64,000 nt of DNA from DATFVA01 sp963811905 (GTDB lineage Bacteria; Bacteroidota; Ignavibacteria; Ignavibacteriales; Ignavibacteriaceae): NCBI GenBank assembly GCA_963811905.1, contig CAWETK010000018.1, positions 496,001-560,000 of the forward strand, given 5' to 3'. Below, in pieces: positions 53,467-63,870 of the stretch (its first letter is position 1; each line of letters opens with the position of its first letter). Below the pieces are notes generated by a model. It saw only the letters and a list, made by a program, of their open reading frames with translations, was not told the origin of the DNA and searched no databases. Made by a program: the position numbers and the translations under genes.

Positions 53467-53986
53467 CGGATCCCTCCAGGTACCTGTGACGCATTTTCTT
53501 TTTTCTCCGGCCTATATGATAGGCCCCGATTATACCCGACATTAAGAGCATTGCAGTCATTTCAACTCCCAGCACATAAGTTGTGAAGAGTGAAGTACCT
53601 ACCAGCTTCGGGCTTACTTTTATAAACTGAAAATATGAATCTCCGGAACCCGACAGCATAATTATGAACTCAACTAAGAGTATTCCCACAAGGAATGAAG
53701 GACCAATCCATATTCTCGGCTTCATCCAGCTCTGTTCCTGTTTCTCCATGTCTTTACCAAGGTTCAGCATCATTACAACAAATATGAAAAGAACCATTAT
53801 TGCACCGGCATAGATTATAACTTCAAGCGCAGCTATAAACGGTGCTCCGAAAAGATAGAATATAAAAGCTGCCGAGAGAAGGGAAACAACAAGGTAGAGC
53901 AGTGCGTGCACGGCATTCTTCCTTGTAATCGCCATTACTGATGATATTATTGCAGTTGCTGCCGATATGTAAAATAACACATCCAT
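53459..53986 (-). CDS. nuoJ: NADH-quinone oxidoreductase subunit J
   Basis: 175 aa, five membrane helices. Conserved TM3 region LEVIIYAGAIMVLFIFVVMM, whose pi-bulge is involved in coupling. Overlaps nuoK by eight bases and shares one base with nuoI's stop. Confidence 0.96.
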   Translation of the reverse strand: MDVLFYISAATAIISSVMAITRKNAVHALLYLVVSLLSAAFIFYLFGAPFIAALEVIIYAGAIMVLFIFVVMMLNLGKDMEKQEQSWMKPRIWIGPSFLVGILLVEFIIMLSGSGDSYFQFIKVSPKLVGTSLFTTYVLGVEMTAMLLMSGIIGAYHIGRRKKKMRHRYLEGSDE

Positions 53987-54510
53987 TAGGGTAAAAGACT
54001 CCTCAGGTCTATTGGTTTTTCTTCATTCTCGGCTTCGCCTTTATCCTTGCCGCCGATCTTCAGGCCGGCTACCCTGTAGAAATTGTAACCATGGTACTTA
54101 CCTTCCCCTTCTATTAGCAGATCCTCTTTTTCATATACAAGGTTCTGCCTGTTATATTCGGACATTTCAAAATCAGGGATCAGCTGAATAGCATAAGTAG
54201 GACAGGCATCTTCACAATAGCCGCAAAAAATACAGCGCGAAAAATTTATCCTGAAGAATTCAGGGTACCTTCTGTTGTTTCCATCTTCTGCTGCCTGGAG
54301 TGAGATGCAATCAACCGGACATGCGACCGCACACAGATAACAAGCAACACACCTTTCCCCTCCGTCGGGATCACGCGAGAGAATTATTCTTCCGCGCCAC
54401 CTCGGCGGGAGGTAAGGTTTTTCTTCAGGATACTGAACCGTATCCCTCGGACTGAAGGCATGCTTAAAGGCTTCCCATATTGACCGGATATTACTTAACA
54501 TAATTTCCAT
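53986..54510 (-). CDS. nuoI: NADH-quinone oxidoreductase subunit I
   Basis: 174-aa peripheral subunit with two [4Fe-4S] clusters (N6a/N6b): CVACYLCAVACPVDC and CIFCGYCEDACPTYA. It passes electrons toward NuoB. An N-terminal amphipathic helix contacts the membrane. nuoH lies 6 bases upstream. Confidence 0.97.
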   Translation of the reverse strand: MEIMLSNIRSIWEAFKHAFSPRDTVQYPEEKPYLPPRWRGRIILSRDPDGGERCVACYLCAVACPVDCISLQAAEDGNNRRYPEFFRINFSRCIFCGYCEDACPTYAIQLIPDFEMSEYNRQNLVYEKEDLLIEGEGKYHGYNFYRVAGLKIGGKDKGEAENEEKPIDLRSLLP

Positions 54511-54516
54511 TCTCTT

Positions 54517-55470
54517 TTAACTTGCTAATACAATTGCTCCTGTTACTAATAAATTCAGCAGAACCAGCGGGAGCAGGATCTTCCATCCGTATTCCATTAA
54601 CTGATCATACCTTGGCCGGGGTAATGAAGCCCGGAGCAGGATAAAGAATCCTATAAAAACAAACATTTTCAAAACAAACCAGATATAAGGCGGAAGAAAA
54701 TCAAATCCCAGCCAACCGCCGAAATAAAATGTGACAATAAGAGCTGAAATAAGCGTTACTCCCAGGTATTCGCCAACGAAAAACATACCGAATTTCATTC
54801 CTGAATATTCTGAATGGAAACCTGCAACAAGTTCGCTTTCCGCCTCCGGAATATCGAATGGCAGTCTGTGAGTCTCGGCGACGCCTGCAATCAGAAAAAC
54901 AACAAATCCCACAAATTGCGGAATTACATTCCAAATTCCAGCCTGGGCTTCTACTATTCCACGCAGACTGAGGGTGCCGTTAAGCATAACAATCCCCATT
55001 AGCGAAAGCCCCATAAATACTTCATAAGTAATCATTTGAGCCGATCCTCTTAAGGCTCCAAGGAGAGCATATTTATTGTTGGATGACCACCCCGCAAGAA
55101 CAATACTGTACGCGCCAAGTGAGGACATCGCAAGGAAGAATAATAATCCGACATTCATATCGCTTACAAATAGCGACGGAGCAAAGGGAATGACAGCAAA
55201 TGTCATAAGGACAGAGATCATTACTATAGTGGGAGCAAAGATATAAACCGGCTTATCCGCAAATGAAGGGATCCAATCTTCTTTCATAAGGATCTTAATA
55301 GTATCTGCAAGAACCTGGAGCAGTCCGAACGGGCCGACACGATTGGGACCGTACCTGTCCTGCCATAATGCCAGCAGTCTGCGTTCTACATATATTAAAC
55401 CGGCTGCAACCGAAAGCATTACGATCAGGATCCCAAGTATTATTACTAATTTTATAATTATATCAGCCAT
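54517..55470 (-). CDS. nuoH: NADH-quinone oxidoreductase subunit H
   Basis: 317 aa, eight membrane helices. Quinone-chamber subunit with RYGPNRVGPFGLLQVLAD, GSAQMITYE and the acidic loop ETHRLPFDIPEAESELVAG. Overlaps nuoG by eight bases. Confidence 0.97.
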   Translation of the reverse strand: MADIIIKLVIILGILIVMLSVAAGLIYVERRLLALWQDRYGPNRVGPFGLLQVLADTIKILMKEDWIPSFADKPVYIFAPTIVMISVLMTFAVIPFAPSLFVSDMNVGLLFFLAMSSLGAYSIVLAGWSSNNKYALLGALRGSAQMITYEVFMGLSLMGIVMLNGTLSLRGIVEAQAGIWNVIPQFVGFVVFLIAGVAETHRLPFDIPEAESELVAGFHSEYSGMKFGMFFVGEYLGVTLISALIVTFYFGGWLGFDFLPPYIWFVLKMFVFIGFFILLRASLPRPRYDQLMEYGWKILLPLVLLNLLVTGAIVLAS

Positions 55471-58153
55471 TAGTCTTTGTTATTCTGATCCATTGATTAA
55501 ACTTTAGCCTCTTCCCTGCCGACAGAACTGAAATACCGGCTAATCCATCTGGCAGACCCATCTTTACTTTAACGGGTAGTTTGAATGATACATTTCCGCC
55601 GGTCATTATCTCCACAGAATCATCTTTTTTAATATCCATTTTTAATGCGTCGTCAGGATTCATCCAGACATACTGTTCCGGTATCATTTCCTTTATTGCC
55701 GGAGCCTCCGCACTTAACTCTTCAGAACCGAAAATATGATAAACCGGTATAGCAAAGAATTCATCCCCTTTTCTGTCGAATTTTTTAGTATCCGCATCGT
55801 AATATTCAATCTCTGCCGAAACATTTTTTTCGAATAATCTCTTTCCGGGATCTCCGCCGTGCAGGGGTCCGCCTACTTCAATCTGGTATTTGTTGATCGA
55901 TTGAACTGAGTTCCAGCCGGGAGACCAGAAATAAGGAATAATTGAAGAGGGTGGTTCTCCCCGGTAGCCTTCCATTGTAAAAGTTAAAGGTGAATCCGGA
56001 TCATCAGGAGGTTTTGGTTCGCTTACATTAACATCGGCGTCCATAGCAGTTCTTCCGCTGAACCTGTGAGGCTCACGCGGAATTTTTTGTCCCGCTATTC
56101 TGAACCCGGGAGGCGGAGTAATAGAATTTATTCCACTTAGTTCGGGTATTGAGCGAGCGATCTCATCTACTATATTCCCGAAGCTGAGTTCATTATTTTC
56201 ATCACCCTGGAATAGATGGCCGGCAATCCTCCAGCTTTCCATAATTTCCTTATTATCCGGATTATATACCTGGTAATACCTTTGTGCCCTGCCTTCATTG
56301 TTTACAAAGGTGCCGTCTGATTCTGCGAACGTTCCTGCGGGAATGACAATATCCGATTTCTCTGTTGTACTGTTGCGGAGGCAATCAATCGAAACCAATT
56401 TTGATCCCGTTATTGCTTCAGTTATCGATCCGTCATAATTATTATTCAGAAGATCATTCTTCAGATTTATAATTACCCGGCTGTTATCACCTTTTTCCAG
56501 GGAATCAAGTGAGCGACCGCCAAGCAGCATTAATCCCGCGCTGTTTGCTTCCGGGAAAACAAAGCAGAGAGATAAATTTTTATTTTTCCTGCCAAGTGCA
56601 ATTGAGGCATTAACTGCGGCGTAGATTACTTCTTCCGATAATTCACCGGGACCTGTGATAATAAGAGGTCTTTCTGCATTGGATAATACTTCAAATACTT
56701 TTTGTACAAATCCTTTTTGTATATCGGACAGCTCACCCGGAGCGGTAAGAGATTTGTCGAATTCTGCAGCGACAGCATTACCCACCAAAGCTATTTCTGA
56801 AGGAGCAAGATATATTGATGATGCAGAAACATCATCCAGTTTTGTAGGATAGGAAGAAGCAATAAACAACGGAAGTTTCTCTTCCTGTACTGCTTCACGC
56901 ACCGCAGCATCCTGCCATGCAGGAATTTTCAATTTCGCCAACAATTCAGGCGGTGCTTTTTTAATAGCCTGCCGCACTGATAATGCCAGCATAGGTGCTG
57001 TATTTGTAATGTCCTCTCCAAGAATTAAAACCGCATCTGATTGTTCAACATCCTTAAGAGATGGGGAATGGAATGCCCCGCTTCTCATTACATCAAGCTG
57101 AATCTTCTGCAGTTTATATTGTTCGGGAGTAATTCCCAGGTAAAAATTATCACTTCCCACATATTTTTTAAGCAGATAATTAGCTTCCAGGGAAGCACGG
57201 GGAGAACCAATGCCGATGACGGCGGATGCGCCTGAAATGGCTTCCCGTATTTGTGAAAATGCTGTTGCCAGGTCAAGCTGCTCGCTTCTGCCGTTTGTTT
57301 TTATAGAAGCATTTTTAATCCTTTTATCACTATTGACAAACTCATATCCGAATCTGCCACGGTCGCATAAAAAATAACCATTGACCTGGCTGTTGTAACG
57401 GCTCAGGATCCTCCTGAGTGATCCGTATCTTTCACCGGCAATTGTATTGCATCCTACGCTGCAGTGGACGCATATTGAAGGGGCTGTGGTTAAATCCCAT
57501 TTGCGTGTATAGTGCTGCTTGAGAGTTTTGTCTGTGAAGACACCTGTAGGACAAACTTCAACAAGGTTGCCGCTGAATTCATTTTCAAGAATTCCGTCAT
57601 CCTGCCTTCCGAAGAATACATGATTATGAGCAGCAAAAGCTTCAAGGTCCCTGCCGTCAGCATAATCCCGGTAAAACCTTACGCACCTGTAGCATTGAAT
57701 GCACCTGTTCATTTCGTGATTAACAAAAGGACCGAGATACTGGTTTCTGTAGGTTCTTTTCTTAAACCGGAAGCGTCTGTAATCGTGACCCGTCATAACA
57801 GTCATATCCTGCAGATGGCATTCTCCACCTTCATCGCAGACAGGACAATCGTGGGGATGGTTCGTCATCAGCCATTCAATTACCTCTGCGCGGAATCCTT
57901 TAGCTTCGGGATTTTCAAGCGAAATTATGGAACCATCAGAAGCCGGCTCCATACAGGCCATAACAAGTTTTCCCTTCTCATCGCTTTCATCCTTATACTT
58001 TATTACTGCACATTGCCTGCATGCGCCAACCGAACCCATTGCCGGATGCCAGCAGAAGTATGGAAGATTGTATCCAAGCGACAGGCACACGTGCAGCAGG
58101 TTCTGTTTTTCATCAACTTCGTGTTTTATTCCGTCTATCGTTATTACAGCCAC
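55463..58153 (-). CDS. nuoG: NADH-quinone oxidoreductase subunit G
   Basis: 896 aa, the long E. coli-like type. N-terminal ferredoxin-like [2Fe-2S] (CWHP...GACRQCAV), a His-Cys cluster (HDCPVCDEGGECHLQD), [4Fe-4S] (CIQCYRCVRF...CPTG), then CVHCSVGC plus a further Cys that match the distal N7 cluster. A molybdopterin-type domain without cofactor follows, and a C-terminal dinucleotide-binding-like domain from about residue 790. Gap of one base to nuoF. Confidence 0.96.
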   Translation of the reverse strand: MAVITIDGIKHEVDEKQNLLHVCLSLGYNLPYFCWHPAMGSVGACRQCAVIKYKDESDEKGKLVMACMEPASDGSIISLENPEAKGFRAEVIEWLMTNHPHDCPVCDEGGECHLQDMTVMTGHDYRRFRFKKRTYRNQYLGPFVNHEMNRCIQCYRCVRFYRDYADGRDLEAFAAHNHVFFGRQDDGILENEFSGNLVEVCPTGVFTDKTLKQHYTRKWDLTTAPSICVHCSVGCNTIAGERYGSLRRILSRYNSQVNGYFLCDRGRFGYEFVNSDKRIKNASIKTNGRSEQLDLATAFSQIREAISGASAVIGIGSPRASLEANYLLKKYVGSDNFYLGITPEQYKLQKIQLDVMRSGAFHSPSLKDVEQSDAVLILGEDITNTAPMLALSVRQAIKKAPPELLAKLKIPAWQDAAVREAVQEEKLPLFIASSYPTKLDDVSASSIYLAPSEIALVGNAVAAEFDKSLTAPGELSDIQKGFVQKVFEVLSNAERPLIITGPGELSEEVIYAAVNASIALGRKNKNLSLCFVFPEANSAGLMLLGGRSLDSLEKGDNSRVIINLKNDLLNNNYDGSITEAITGSKLVSIDCLRNSTTEKSDIVIPAGTFAESDGTFVNNEGRAQRYYQVYNPDNKEIMESWRIAGHLFQGDENNELSFGNIVDEIARSIPELSGINSITPPPGFRIAGQKIPREPHRFSGRTAMDADVNVSEPKPPDDPDSPLTFTMEGYRGEPPSSIIPYFWSPGWNSVQSINKYQIEVGGPLHGGDPGKRLFEKNVSAEIEYYDADTKKFDRKGDEFFAIPVYHIFGSEELSAEAPAIKEMIPEQYVWMNPDDALKMDIKKDDSVEIMTGGNVSFKLPVKVKMGLPDGLAGISVLSAGKRLKFNQWIRITKTNG

Positions 58154-58154
58154 A

Positions 58155-59429
58155 TTATCTCCAGGGACATGTTTTCTTATTTATATGATCTTCAAAGTCT
58201 TTTCGGAAATGTTTAAGAGCACTCTGAAGAGGTTCGACTGCACCCGGTGCAAGAGCACAAAATGTGTTTCCGGGACCCAGTCTTTTTGAATGCATTTCAA
58301 GCAGATCAAGGTCTTCCATTTTACCATCGCCGTCGTCAATTGCTTTCAGTATTTTTTCTGTCCAGGGCAGCCCTTCCCTGCAGGGTGTACACCAGCCGCA
58401 GGATTCCTGTGCAAAGAAATGCTCGAGGTTATGGACCATCCCTACAGGACAGGTCTTATCATCGAGGATTATAATAGTGCCTGTACCAAGCCTGCTTCCA
58501 TATTGCTGCAGGCTTGAATAGTCCATTTTTGCATCAAGATGTTCTTCTATTAAAAAATCTGTTGAAGCACCGCCGGGAAGAGCGCCTTTGAATTTATATC
58601 CTTCCTGCATTCCGCCTGCATGGTCTTCAATGATTTCTCTCATTGTTGTTCCAAGAGGAAGTTCCCAGAGTCCCGGCTTTTTAACTCTTCCGCTCACACC
58701 ATAAAGTTTAGTGCCTCCTTCATCTGTAAGGCCTAAACTTTTAAACCAGTCGACGCCGTTATTTACAATCCCGGGAATACAGCAGAGAGTTTCTACATTA
58801 TTAACGATCGTAGGTTTACCAAACAAGCCGCTTGTCTGAGGGTAAGGGGGTTTAGCTCTTGGGGTTGCTCTTTTTCCTTCCAGCGCATTCAGCAGACCTG
58901 TTTCCTCACCGCACATATATCTGCCGACACTTGTATGCAGTGCCAGATCAAAATTGTACCCGCTGCCAGCTATATTTTTTCCAAGGTAACCGGCATCATA
59001 TGCTTCTTTAATAGCCCTGGTTATTATCTCTGCTGCAGCTTTATATGCCCACCTGAGGAAGATGTAGCCCTTGTCCGCCTGAATTGCGTAAGCACTGAGG
59101 ATCATCCCTTCAATCAGAAGATGCGGGTCGCCCTCAAGCAGAAGCCGGTCTTTAAATGTTCCCGGTTCCATTTCATCTGCATTACACAGCAGATACTTGT
59201 GGGGGAAGTCGTCGCCCATCGGCACAAAGCTCCATTTCATTCCGGTAGAAAAACCAGCTCCGCCTCTTCCTTTCAGATTTGAATCTTTAACCATCTTCTG
59301 GATATCCTGCGGATCCGATTTAAACATATTTTTGACTGCCTGGTAGCCGCCGTTCTTCTCATAATCCTTCAGACTTACCGGAGTCTGAAAAGCTTCAATA
59401 TTTCTGGTTAAAGGCTTTTCCATTTTCAT
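58155..59429 (-). CDS. nuoF: NADH-quinone oxidoreductase subunit F
   Basis: 424 aa. NADH- and FMN-binding subunit: GRGGAGFSTGMKWSF (NADH), CNADEMEPGTFKDR and AYICGEE-type FMN site (GRYMCGEETGLLNALEG), and cluster N3 cysteines ESCGWCTPCREG with a fourth Cys in GNTFCALA. Entry point for electrons. Confidence 0.97.
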   Translation of the reverse strand: MKMEKPLTRNIEAFQTPVSLKDYEKNGGYQAVKNMFKSDPQDIQKMVKDSNLKGRGGAGFSTGMKWSFVPMGDDFPHKYLLCNADEMEPGTFKDRLLLEGDPHLLIEGMILSAYAIQADKGYIFLRWAYKAAAEIITRAIKEAYDAGYLGKNIAGSGYNFDLALHTSVGRYMCGEETGLLNALEGKRATPRAKPPYPQTSGLFGKPTIVNNVETLCCIPGIVNNGVDWFKSLGLTDEGGTKLYGVSGRVKKPGLWELPLGTTMREIIEDHAGGMQEGYKFKGALPGGASTDFLIEEHLDAKMDYSSLQQYGSRLGTGTIIILDDKTCPVGMVHNLEHFFAQESCGWCTPCREGLPWTEKILKAIDDGDGKMEDLDLLEMHSKRLGPGNTFCALAPGAVEPLQSALKHFRKDFEDHINKKTCPWR

Positions 59430-59452
59430 TTTCTATTCAGCATTCATTCCTA

Positions 59453-59917
59453 TCACTCATACTGTTTGAGTATACTATCAAGTTTATCGGGACTAAGGTC
59501 CCTGTGAAGATCATTATCGATCATTAATGCAGGTGCGTGATCACAGGTTCCGAGACATGGTATCGGGAGCAGAGTAAACCGGTCGTCTTCAGTTGTCTGA
59601 CCGAAAGAGATACCGAGTGTTTTATTAAGATGATCATAAATCTTCGTGTAGCCGAGGATCCAGCAGCTTATACTATCGCATATAAGTATAACATGCCTTC
59701 CTACCGGCTCTCTGAAAACCAGATTATAAAATGTAGCAACGCTGTCGAGTTCATCTACGGTCATATCGAGATAACCGGCGATATCTTTCAGACTTTCATC
59801 TGATATCCATCTTTTACTGCGCTGTACTACTTTCAACGCTTCGATGCAGGCCGCGCGTTTAGTAGGATAATCTTTAAGATGTTCGTCTATTTCTTTTTTT
59901 TCATCTTCTGTTAACAT
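59453..59917 (-). CDS. nuoE: NADH-quinone oxidoreductase subunit E
   Basis: 154 aa thioredoxin-like subunit with the N1a [2Fe-2S] ligands C-D-S-I-S-C and CLGTCDHAP. N-terminal helical bundle (RAACIEALKVVQRSKRWIS). 23 bases upstream of nuoF, and 123 bases after nuoCD, the largest internal gap of the operon. Confidence 0.96.
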   Translation of the reverse strand: MLTEDEKKEIDEHLKDYPTKRAACIEALKVVQRSKRWISDESLKDIAGYLDMTVDELDSVATFYNLVFREPVGRHVILICDSISCWILGYTKIYDHLNKTLGISFGQTTEDDRFTLLPIPCLGTCDHAPALMIDNDLHRDLSPDKLDSILKQYE

Positions 59918-60040
59918 CTGCCGTCAGTCATTATTCTTTCATATTACTAAAATGATATTTTCAACAACTGTACTTCTCTCTGCAGCTTAATTCCTCATTC
60001 TAAATTATTTATTGTTAATTGTTAATTATTTTTTGTTTAT

Positions 60041-61783
60041 TCACCTGTCAATATCTGCTAAAACAAAATCTATACTGCCCAGTATCGAAAGCAGGTCGGC
60101 AACGGTATAACCGCGGCTGATATATGAAACCATTTGAATGTGCGGGAACGAAGGAGTACGGATCCTTACGCGGTAAGGAATTGTATCGCCGTTACTGATA
60201 ACATAATAACCGTTATTACCTTTTGAGGCTTCAATTCCGACGAAAGCTTCTCCCTGCGGAATAACCGGTCCCCAGCTTACATTTAGAAAATGAGTGATGA
60301 GAGTTTCTATATCGTGCATCGTGTACTTCTTCATCGGGGGTGTTGTAAGCGGGTGTTCCGATTTATAAATGCCTTCGGGCATATTATTCATACACTGTTC
60401 GACTATGCGTAGACTCTGCCGCATTTCTTCAACGCGAACGGCTGCTCTGTCATAACAATCGCCGTTTTTCCCCGTCGGTATATCAAACTCAAACTGATCA
60501 TAAGATGAATAAGGTCTCTTCTTCCTGAAATCCCACTCATATCCGGTGGCTCTTAAACCGGGTCCTGTAATTCCCCACTCTACGGCCTCATCTGTATCAT
60601 AGATTCCTATTCCGACTGTCCTTGCCTTGAAAATCGAGTTTTTCATTACAAGATTATCATAATCCTTTAGTCTTGAAGGCAGATAATCAACAAAATTCTT
60701 TACGAGCTTCTCCCATCCTTTGGGCAGATCCTGGGCAACACCGCCTATGCGGAACCAGTTAGGGTGCATTCTGTCGCCGCAGACTGCGGCTACTATATCA
60801 AAAATTCTTTCGCGGTCGCTGAACATATAAAAAACAGGGGAAAGCATTCCAAGATCCTGTGCAAACGTCCCGTACCACACAAGGTGAGATGCAATTCTGA
60901 ATAACTCACACAACATTACCCGGATAACCTGGGCTCTCAGGGGCACATCTATACCGGCAAGTTTTTCAACTGCAAGAACGTAAGCAAGATTATTAAGGAC
61001 ACCTCCAAGATAGTCGACCCGGTCAGTATATGGGATATAAGTATGCCATGATTGCCGTTCACCCATTTTCTCAGCACCCCGATGATGATAACCGATATCA
61101 GGAACAACATGCAGTATTTCCTCTCCATCCAGCTGAAGCACCAATCGCAGAATACCATGAGTTCCCGGGTGCTGCGGACCAAGGTTCAGGAACATGAATT
61201 CGTCCTGGTCGTCCTCTTTCTGCAGCCCCCATTCTTCCGGCTTAAATTGCAGTACATCCTGTTCGTGAAGAGCTGTCTCTTCAGGCATTTGAAAAGGACC
61301 CATTTCAGTCGCTCGTGCAGGATGTTCCTTGCGAAGCGGATGGCCTTCCCAGGTGTCGGGCATCAGTATCCGCCGCAGATGCGGATGACCATTAAATTTC
61401 ACACCGAACATATCATACACTTCACGTTCATACCAATCTGAGTTATGCCAGAGGTGTGTAATAGAGGGAATCTCAAGGTCATCATCCTTAAGCGGAACTT
61501 TTATACGGATATCTTCATTCCGGTCAAACGAAAGAAGCTGATACACAATCGTAAAATCATTTTCAGGTGCTTTGTTAATCCGTGATTTGGTTCTTTCATC
61601 AATAGCCGTAAGATCATACAGCATTTTGTAAGGATTTATGATTTCATTTTTAAGATAGTTTAAGACGCCGCTAAGCTTTTCCCTCCTGATCCAGACAGTA
61701 GGGACTGCATCCCTGGTTTCCTCAATCCGGAAATTATCTTCATTGAATTTGGTTTTCAGTTCTTCAATTACTGAATTAGTCAT
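60041..61783 (-). CDS. nuoCD: NADH-quinone oxidoreductase subunit CD (fused)
   Basis: 580 aa fusion: NuoC in residues 1 to about 170 (WYEREVYDMFGVKFNGHP, RRILMPDTWEGHPLRKEHP) and NuoD from about 195 (LNLGPQHPGTHGILRLVL). NuoD carries the quinone-site His of GTHG and the C-terminal SILGSIDFVLADIDR. The junction is a short linker; no frameshift or internal start evident, so it is a genuine fusion as in some proteobacteria. Confidence 0.96.
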   Translation of the reverse strand: MTNSVIEELKTKFNEDNFRIEETRDAVPTVWIRREKLSGVLNYLKNEIINPYKMLYDLTAIDERTKSRINKAPENDFTIVYQLLSFDRNEDIRIKVPLKDDDLEIPSITHLWHNSDWYEREVYDMFGVKFNGHPHLRRILMPDTWEGHPLRKEHPARATEMGPFQMPEETALHEQDVLQFKPEEWGLQKEDDQDEFMFLNLGPQHPGTHGILRLVLQLDGEEILHVVPDIGYHHRGAEKMGERQSWHTYIPYTDRVDYLGGVLNNLAYVLAVEKLAGIDVPLRAQVIRVMLCELFRIASHLVWYGTFAQDLGMLSPVFYMFSDRERIFDIVAAVCGDRMHPNWFRIGGVAQDLPKGWEKLVKNFVDYLPSRLKDYDNLVMKNSIFKARTVGIGIYDTDEAVEWGITGPGLRATGYEWDFRKKRPYSSYDQFEFDIPTGKNGDCYDRAAVRVEEMRQSLRIVEQCMNNMPEGIYKSEHPLTTPPMKKYTMHDIETLITHFLNVSWGPVIPQGEAFVGIEASKGNNGYYVISNGDTIPYRVRIRTPSFPHIQMVSYISRGYTVADLLSILGSIDFVLADIDR

Positions 61784-61809
61784 AAATTTTATCTGAAGAT
61801 GTTTCTTGA

Positions 61810-62448
61810 TTATATCTCATCAGGGGGCCTTAATCTTGTCATCTTCATTCTTTCATTCCGCTTTATTGCTTTCATTGAAACACCGGGCACTCTCTCTACA
61901 CCCTGCGGTCCTATTGCCCAGCTTAAAGGCCGTTTTTCTTTACCAACTCCTTCACGCAGGAGAATAAGTCCTTCCAGGAATGCATCCGGTCTTGGCGGGC
62001 AGCCCGGCACGTACATATCGACAGGCATAAATTTATCTACTCCCTGCACCACACTGTAGATATCATACATACCCCCGGAATTGGCACAGGAACCCATCGA
62101 TATAACCCACCTTGGCTCCATCATCTGTTCATATAGTCTTTTAATAACCGGGGCCATTTTTATAAATACAGTACCGGCAATTATCATAACATCGGCTTCA
62201 CGGGGAGTGCCGCGGATTACCTCCGCGCCGAACCTTGAAATATCATATTTGCTGGTTATACTCGTTGCCATTTCAACATAGCAGCATGATAAACCGAAAT
62301 TGAACGGCCACATCGAGTTTTTCCTTCCCCATGCGATCAGCGATTCCAGTTTGCTTAATATTACAGTCTGCTGTGCTGCCTGTTCGAAGGAACCATTCCC
62401 CTCCAGCGTTTTAACAGGATCCAAAGTATTTGTAAGCCACCATCTCAT
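61810..62448 (-). CDS. nuoB: NADH-quinone oxidoreductase subunit B
   Basis: 212 aa with cluster N2 ligands: LSCCYVEMA, GSCANSGG and PGCPPRPDAF. N2 is the last cluster before quinone. 26 bases before nuoCD and 3 bases after nuoA. Confidence 0.97.
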   Translation of the reverse strand: MRWWLTNTLDPVKTLEGNGSFEQAAQQTVILSKLESLIAWGRKNSMWPFNFGLSCCYVEMATSITSKYDISRFGAEVIRGTPREADVMIIAGTVFIKMAPVIKRLYEQMMEPRWVISMGSCANSGGMYDIYSVVQGVDKFMPVDMYVPGCPPRPDAFLEGLILLREGVGKEKRPLSWAIGPQGVERVPGVSMKAIKRNERMKMTRLRPPDEI

Positions 62449-62451
62449 GAT

Positions 62452-62889
62452 CTATCCGTTTGATTTTTCTATAAGTCTCTTATGATATTCTTTGAGTATC
62501 TTTTTACCTTTGGGACCGAAATCCAGTGCACCGATTCTCCACTCGTAAAGAAGCACAACAAGCAGTACCCCGATAAATATTAGTGCTCCAATGTAGCCTC
62601 CCCACCCTGTATCCCTGAAAGCTATAGCCCAGGAAATAATGAAGGCCGCCTCAAGATCAAAAATCACAAAAAACATTGCGACGATATAAAAGTGTACAGG
62701 AAATCTGAGTCGGGCATCTCCCGTTGCTTTAATTCCGGATTCATATATTGTATCAGTTTGTTTTTCATTATGGCGCTGCCCAAGGAAGTAAGATAAAACG
62801 ATCATTCCTCCTACGATCAGGAGTACTAAAGCTGCGTATACAAGGAGGGGCCACAGTTCAAAGGAATGTTCAGTAGAAGCCAGAACCAA
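62452..62889 (-). CDS. nuoA: NADH-quinone oxidoreductase subunit A
   Basis: 145 aa, three membrane helices. Conserved loop/TM2 region YESGIKATGDARLRFPVHFYIVAMFFVIFDLEAAFI. First gene of the operon, so the operon promoter should be in 62890-63140. Confidence 0.96.
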   Translation of the reverse strand: MVLASTEHSFELWPLLVYAALVLLIVGGMIVLSYFLGQRHNEKQTDTIYESGIKATGDARLRFPVHFYIVAMFFVIFDLEAAFIISWAIAFRDTGWGGYIGALIFIGVLLVVLLYEWRIGALDFGPKGKKILKEYHKRLIEKSNG

Positions 62890-63142
62890 AATCTTCTCCT
62901 CTGAATTTTAGGTTTAGAGAAAAATATTTTCTTCGTTTATTACGGAACAAACTTATACAAGATTCAATGAAGCAAATGTGATGCAGATTAAAAATAAAGA
63001 AATTAAAGGATTGAGCGGATTAGCCCAATTCTTTAATCCCCCAATCAATTCGCCCAATCCGCCAATTCCCAAATTAATAACTTATCTATCTAAAATTCTT
63101 TATGTATATTTATAAGATATTTTATAATCAGAATAAAAACAT
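62890..63142. repeat. nuo promoter region with degenerate repeats
   Basis: 253-base divergent spacer. Near 63000-63080 are imperfect AATTCGCCCAATCCGC-type units. The sequence next to nuoA (62890-62960) is AT-rich and is the likely promoter. No gene seen. Confidence 0.5.
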
Positions 63143-63859
63143 ATGAATCAAAAGGTGATGAAAATGAAAAAATCCTTTCTGCTCATAGCAGCAGTATTAA
63201 TGATAACATTCACAGCGTGTGAAAGTAAAAACCAGGAAGCAAATGAAAATCTTCCTGCGGGAACTCATAAAATTGAAGTAGCAGATGTTCTTCAGACTCC
63301 TAATTACACATATATTAAAGCCTCAGAAAATGGGAACGAATTCTGGATTGCTGTAACAAAGATGCAGCCTGAAAAGGGAGAAACTCTTTATTTCTCAAAA
63401 AGTATGGAGATGAAAAATTTTAAGAGCGATGCTCTGAACAGAACATTTGAATCTGTATTATTTGTGCAGGATATATCCCAGACTCCCCCTTCCGCTCAAA
63501 AACCCGTTAACCATCCTCAGGTGTACTCCCAATCAAAAGAAGATGTTAATATAACACCTCTGAAAGATGGAACAACTATCGCGCAGATATACGATAAGAA
63601 GGATGATCTGAATGGACAGACTGTAAAAGTAAAAGGTAAAGTAGTAAAATATAATCCTCATATAATGGGAAGAAACTGGATACATATTCAGGACGGTACA
63701 TCAAGCGGGAATAATTTTGATCTGATGGTTACAAGTCCCGATTCTGCTAAAGCCGGAGACGTTGTTGTTGTTGAAGGTACTGTAGAGATCAACCAGGATT
63801 TCGGTGCAGGATACGCTTATCCGGTTATGCTTTCAAACGCAACCATTAAAGAACAATAA
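63143..63859 (+). CDS. Lipoprotein with OB-fold-like C-terminal domain
   Basis: 238 aa, lipobox FTAC (Cys about residue 27) after a signal peptide. The C-terminal part (about 150-235) has DLNGQTVKVKGKVVKYNP, GRNWIHIQDG and VVVEGTVEINQDFG, matching NrfJ-like/OB-fold domains, some of which bind nucleic acids or metals. The middle part (about 40-110) has the WIAVTKMQPEKGETLYFSK segment of a smaller beta domain of the same kind. Role unknown; probably periplasmic-side lipoprotein. Divergent from nuoA. Confidence 0.8.
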   Translation: MNQKVMKMKKSFLLIAAVLMITFTACESKNQEANENLPAGTHKIEVADVLQTPNYTYIKASENGNEFWIAVTKMQPEKGETLYFSKSMEMKNFKSDALNRTFESVLFVQDISQTPPSAQKPVNHPQVYSQSKEDVNITPLKDGTTIAQIYDKKDDLNGQTVKVKGKVVKYNPHIMGRNWIHIQDGTSSGNNFDLMVTSPDSAKAGDVVVVEGTVEINQDFGAGYAYPVMLSNATIKEQ

Positions 63860-63870
63860 AACTATTAATT

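Noticed and set aside
57512..58216. 234-codon plus-strand frame opposite nuoG
   Set aside because: Shadow of the cysteine-rich N-terminal part of nuoG; composition is the complement of a coding strand.
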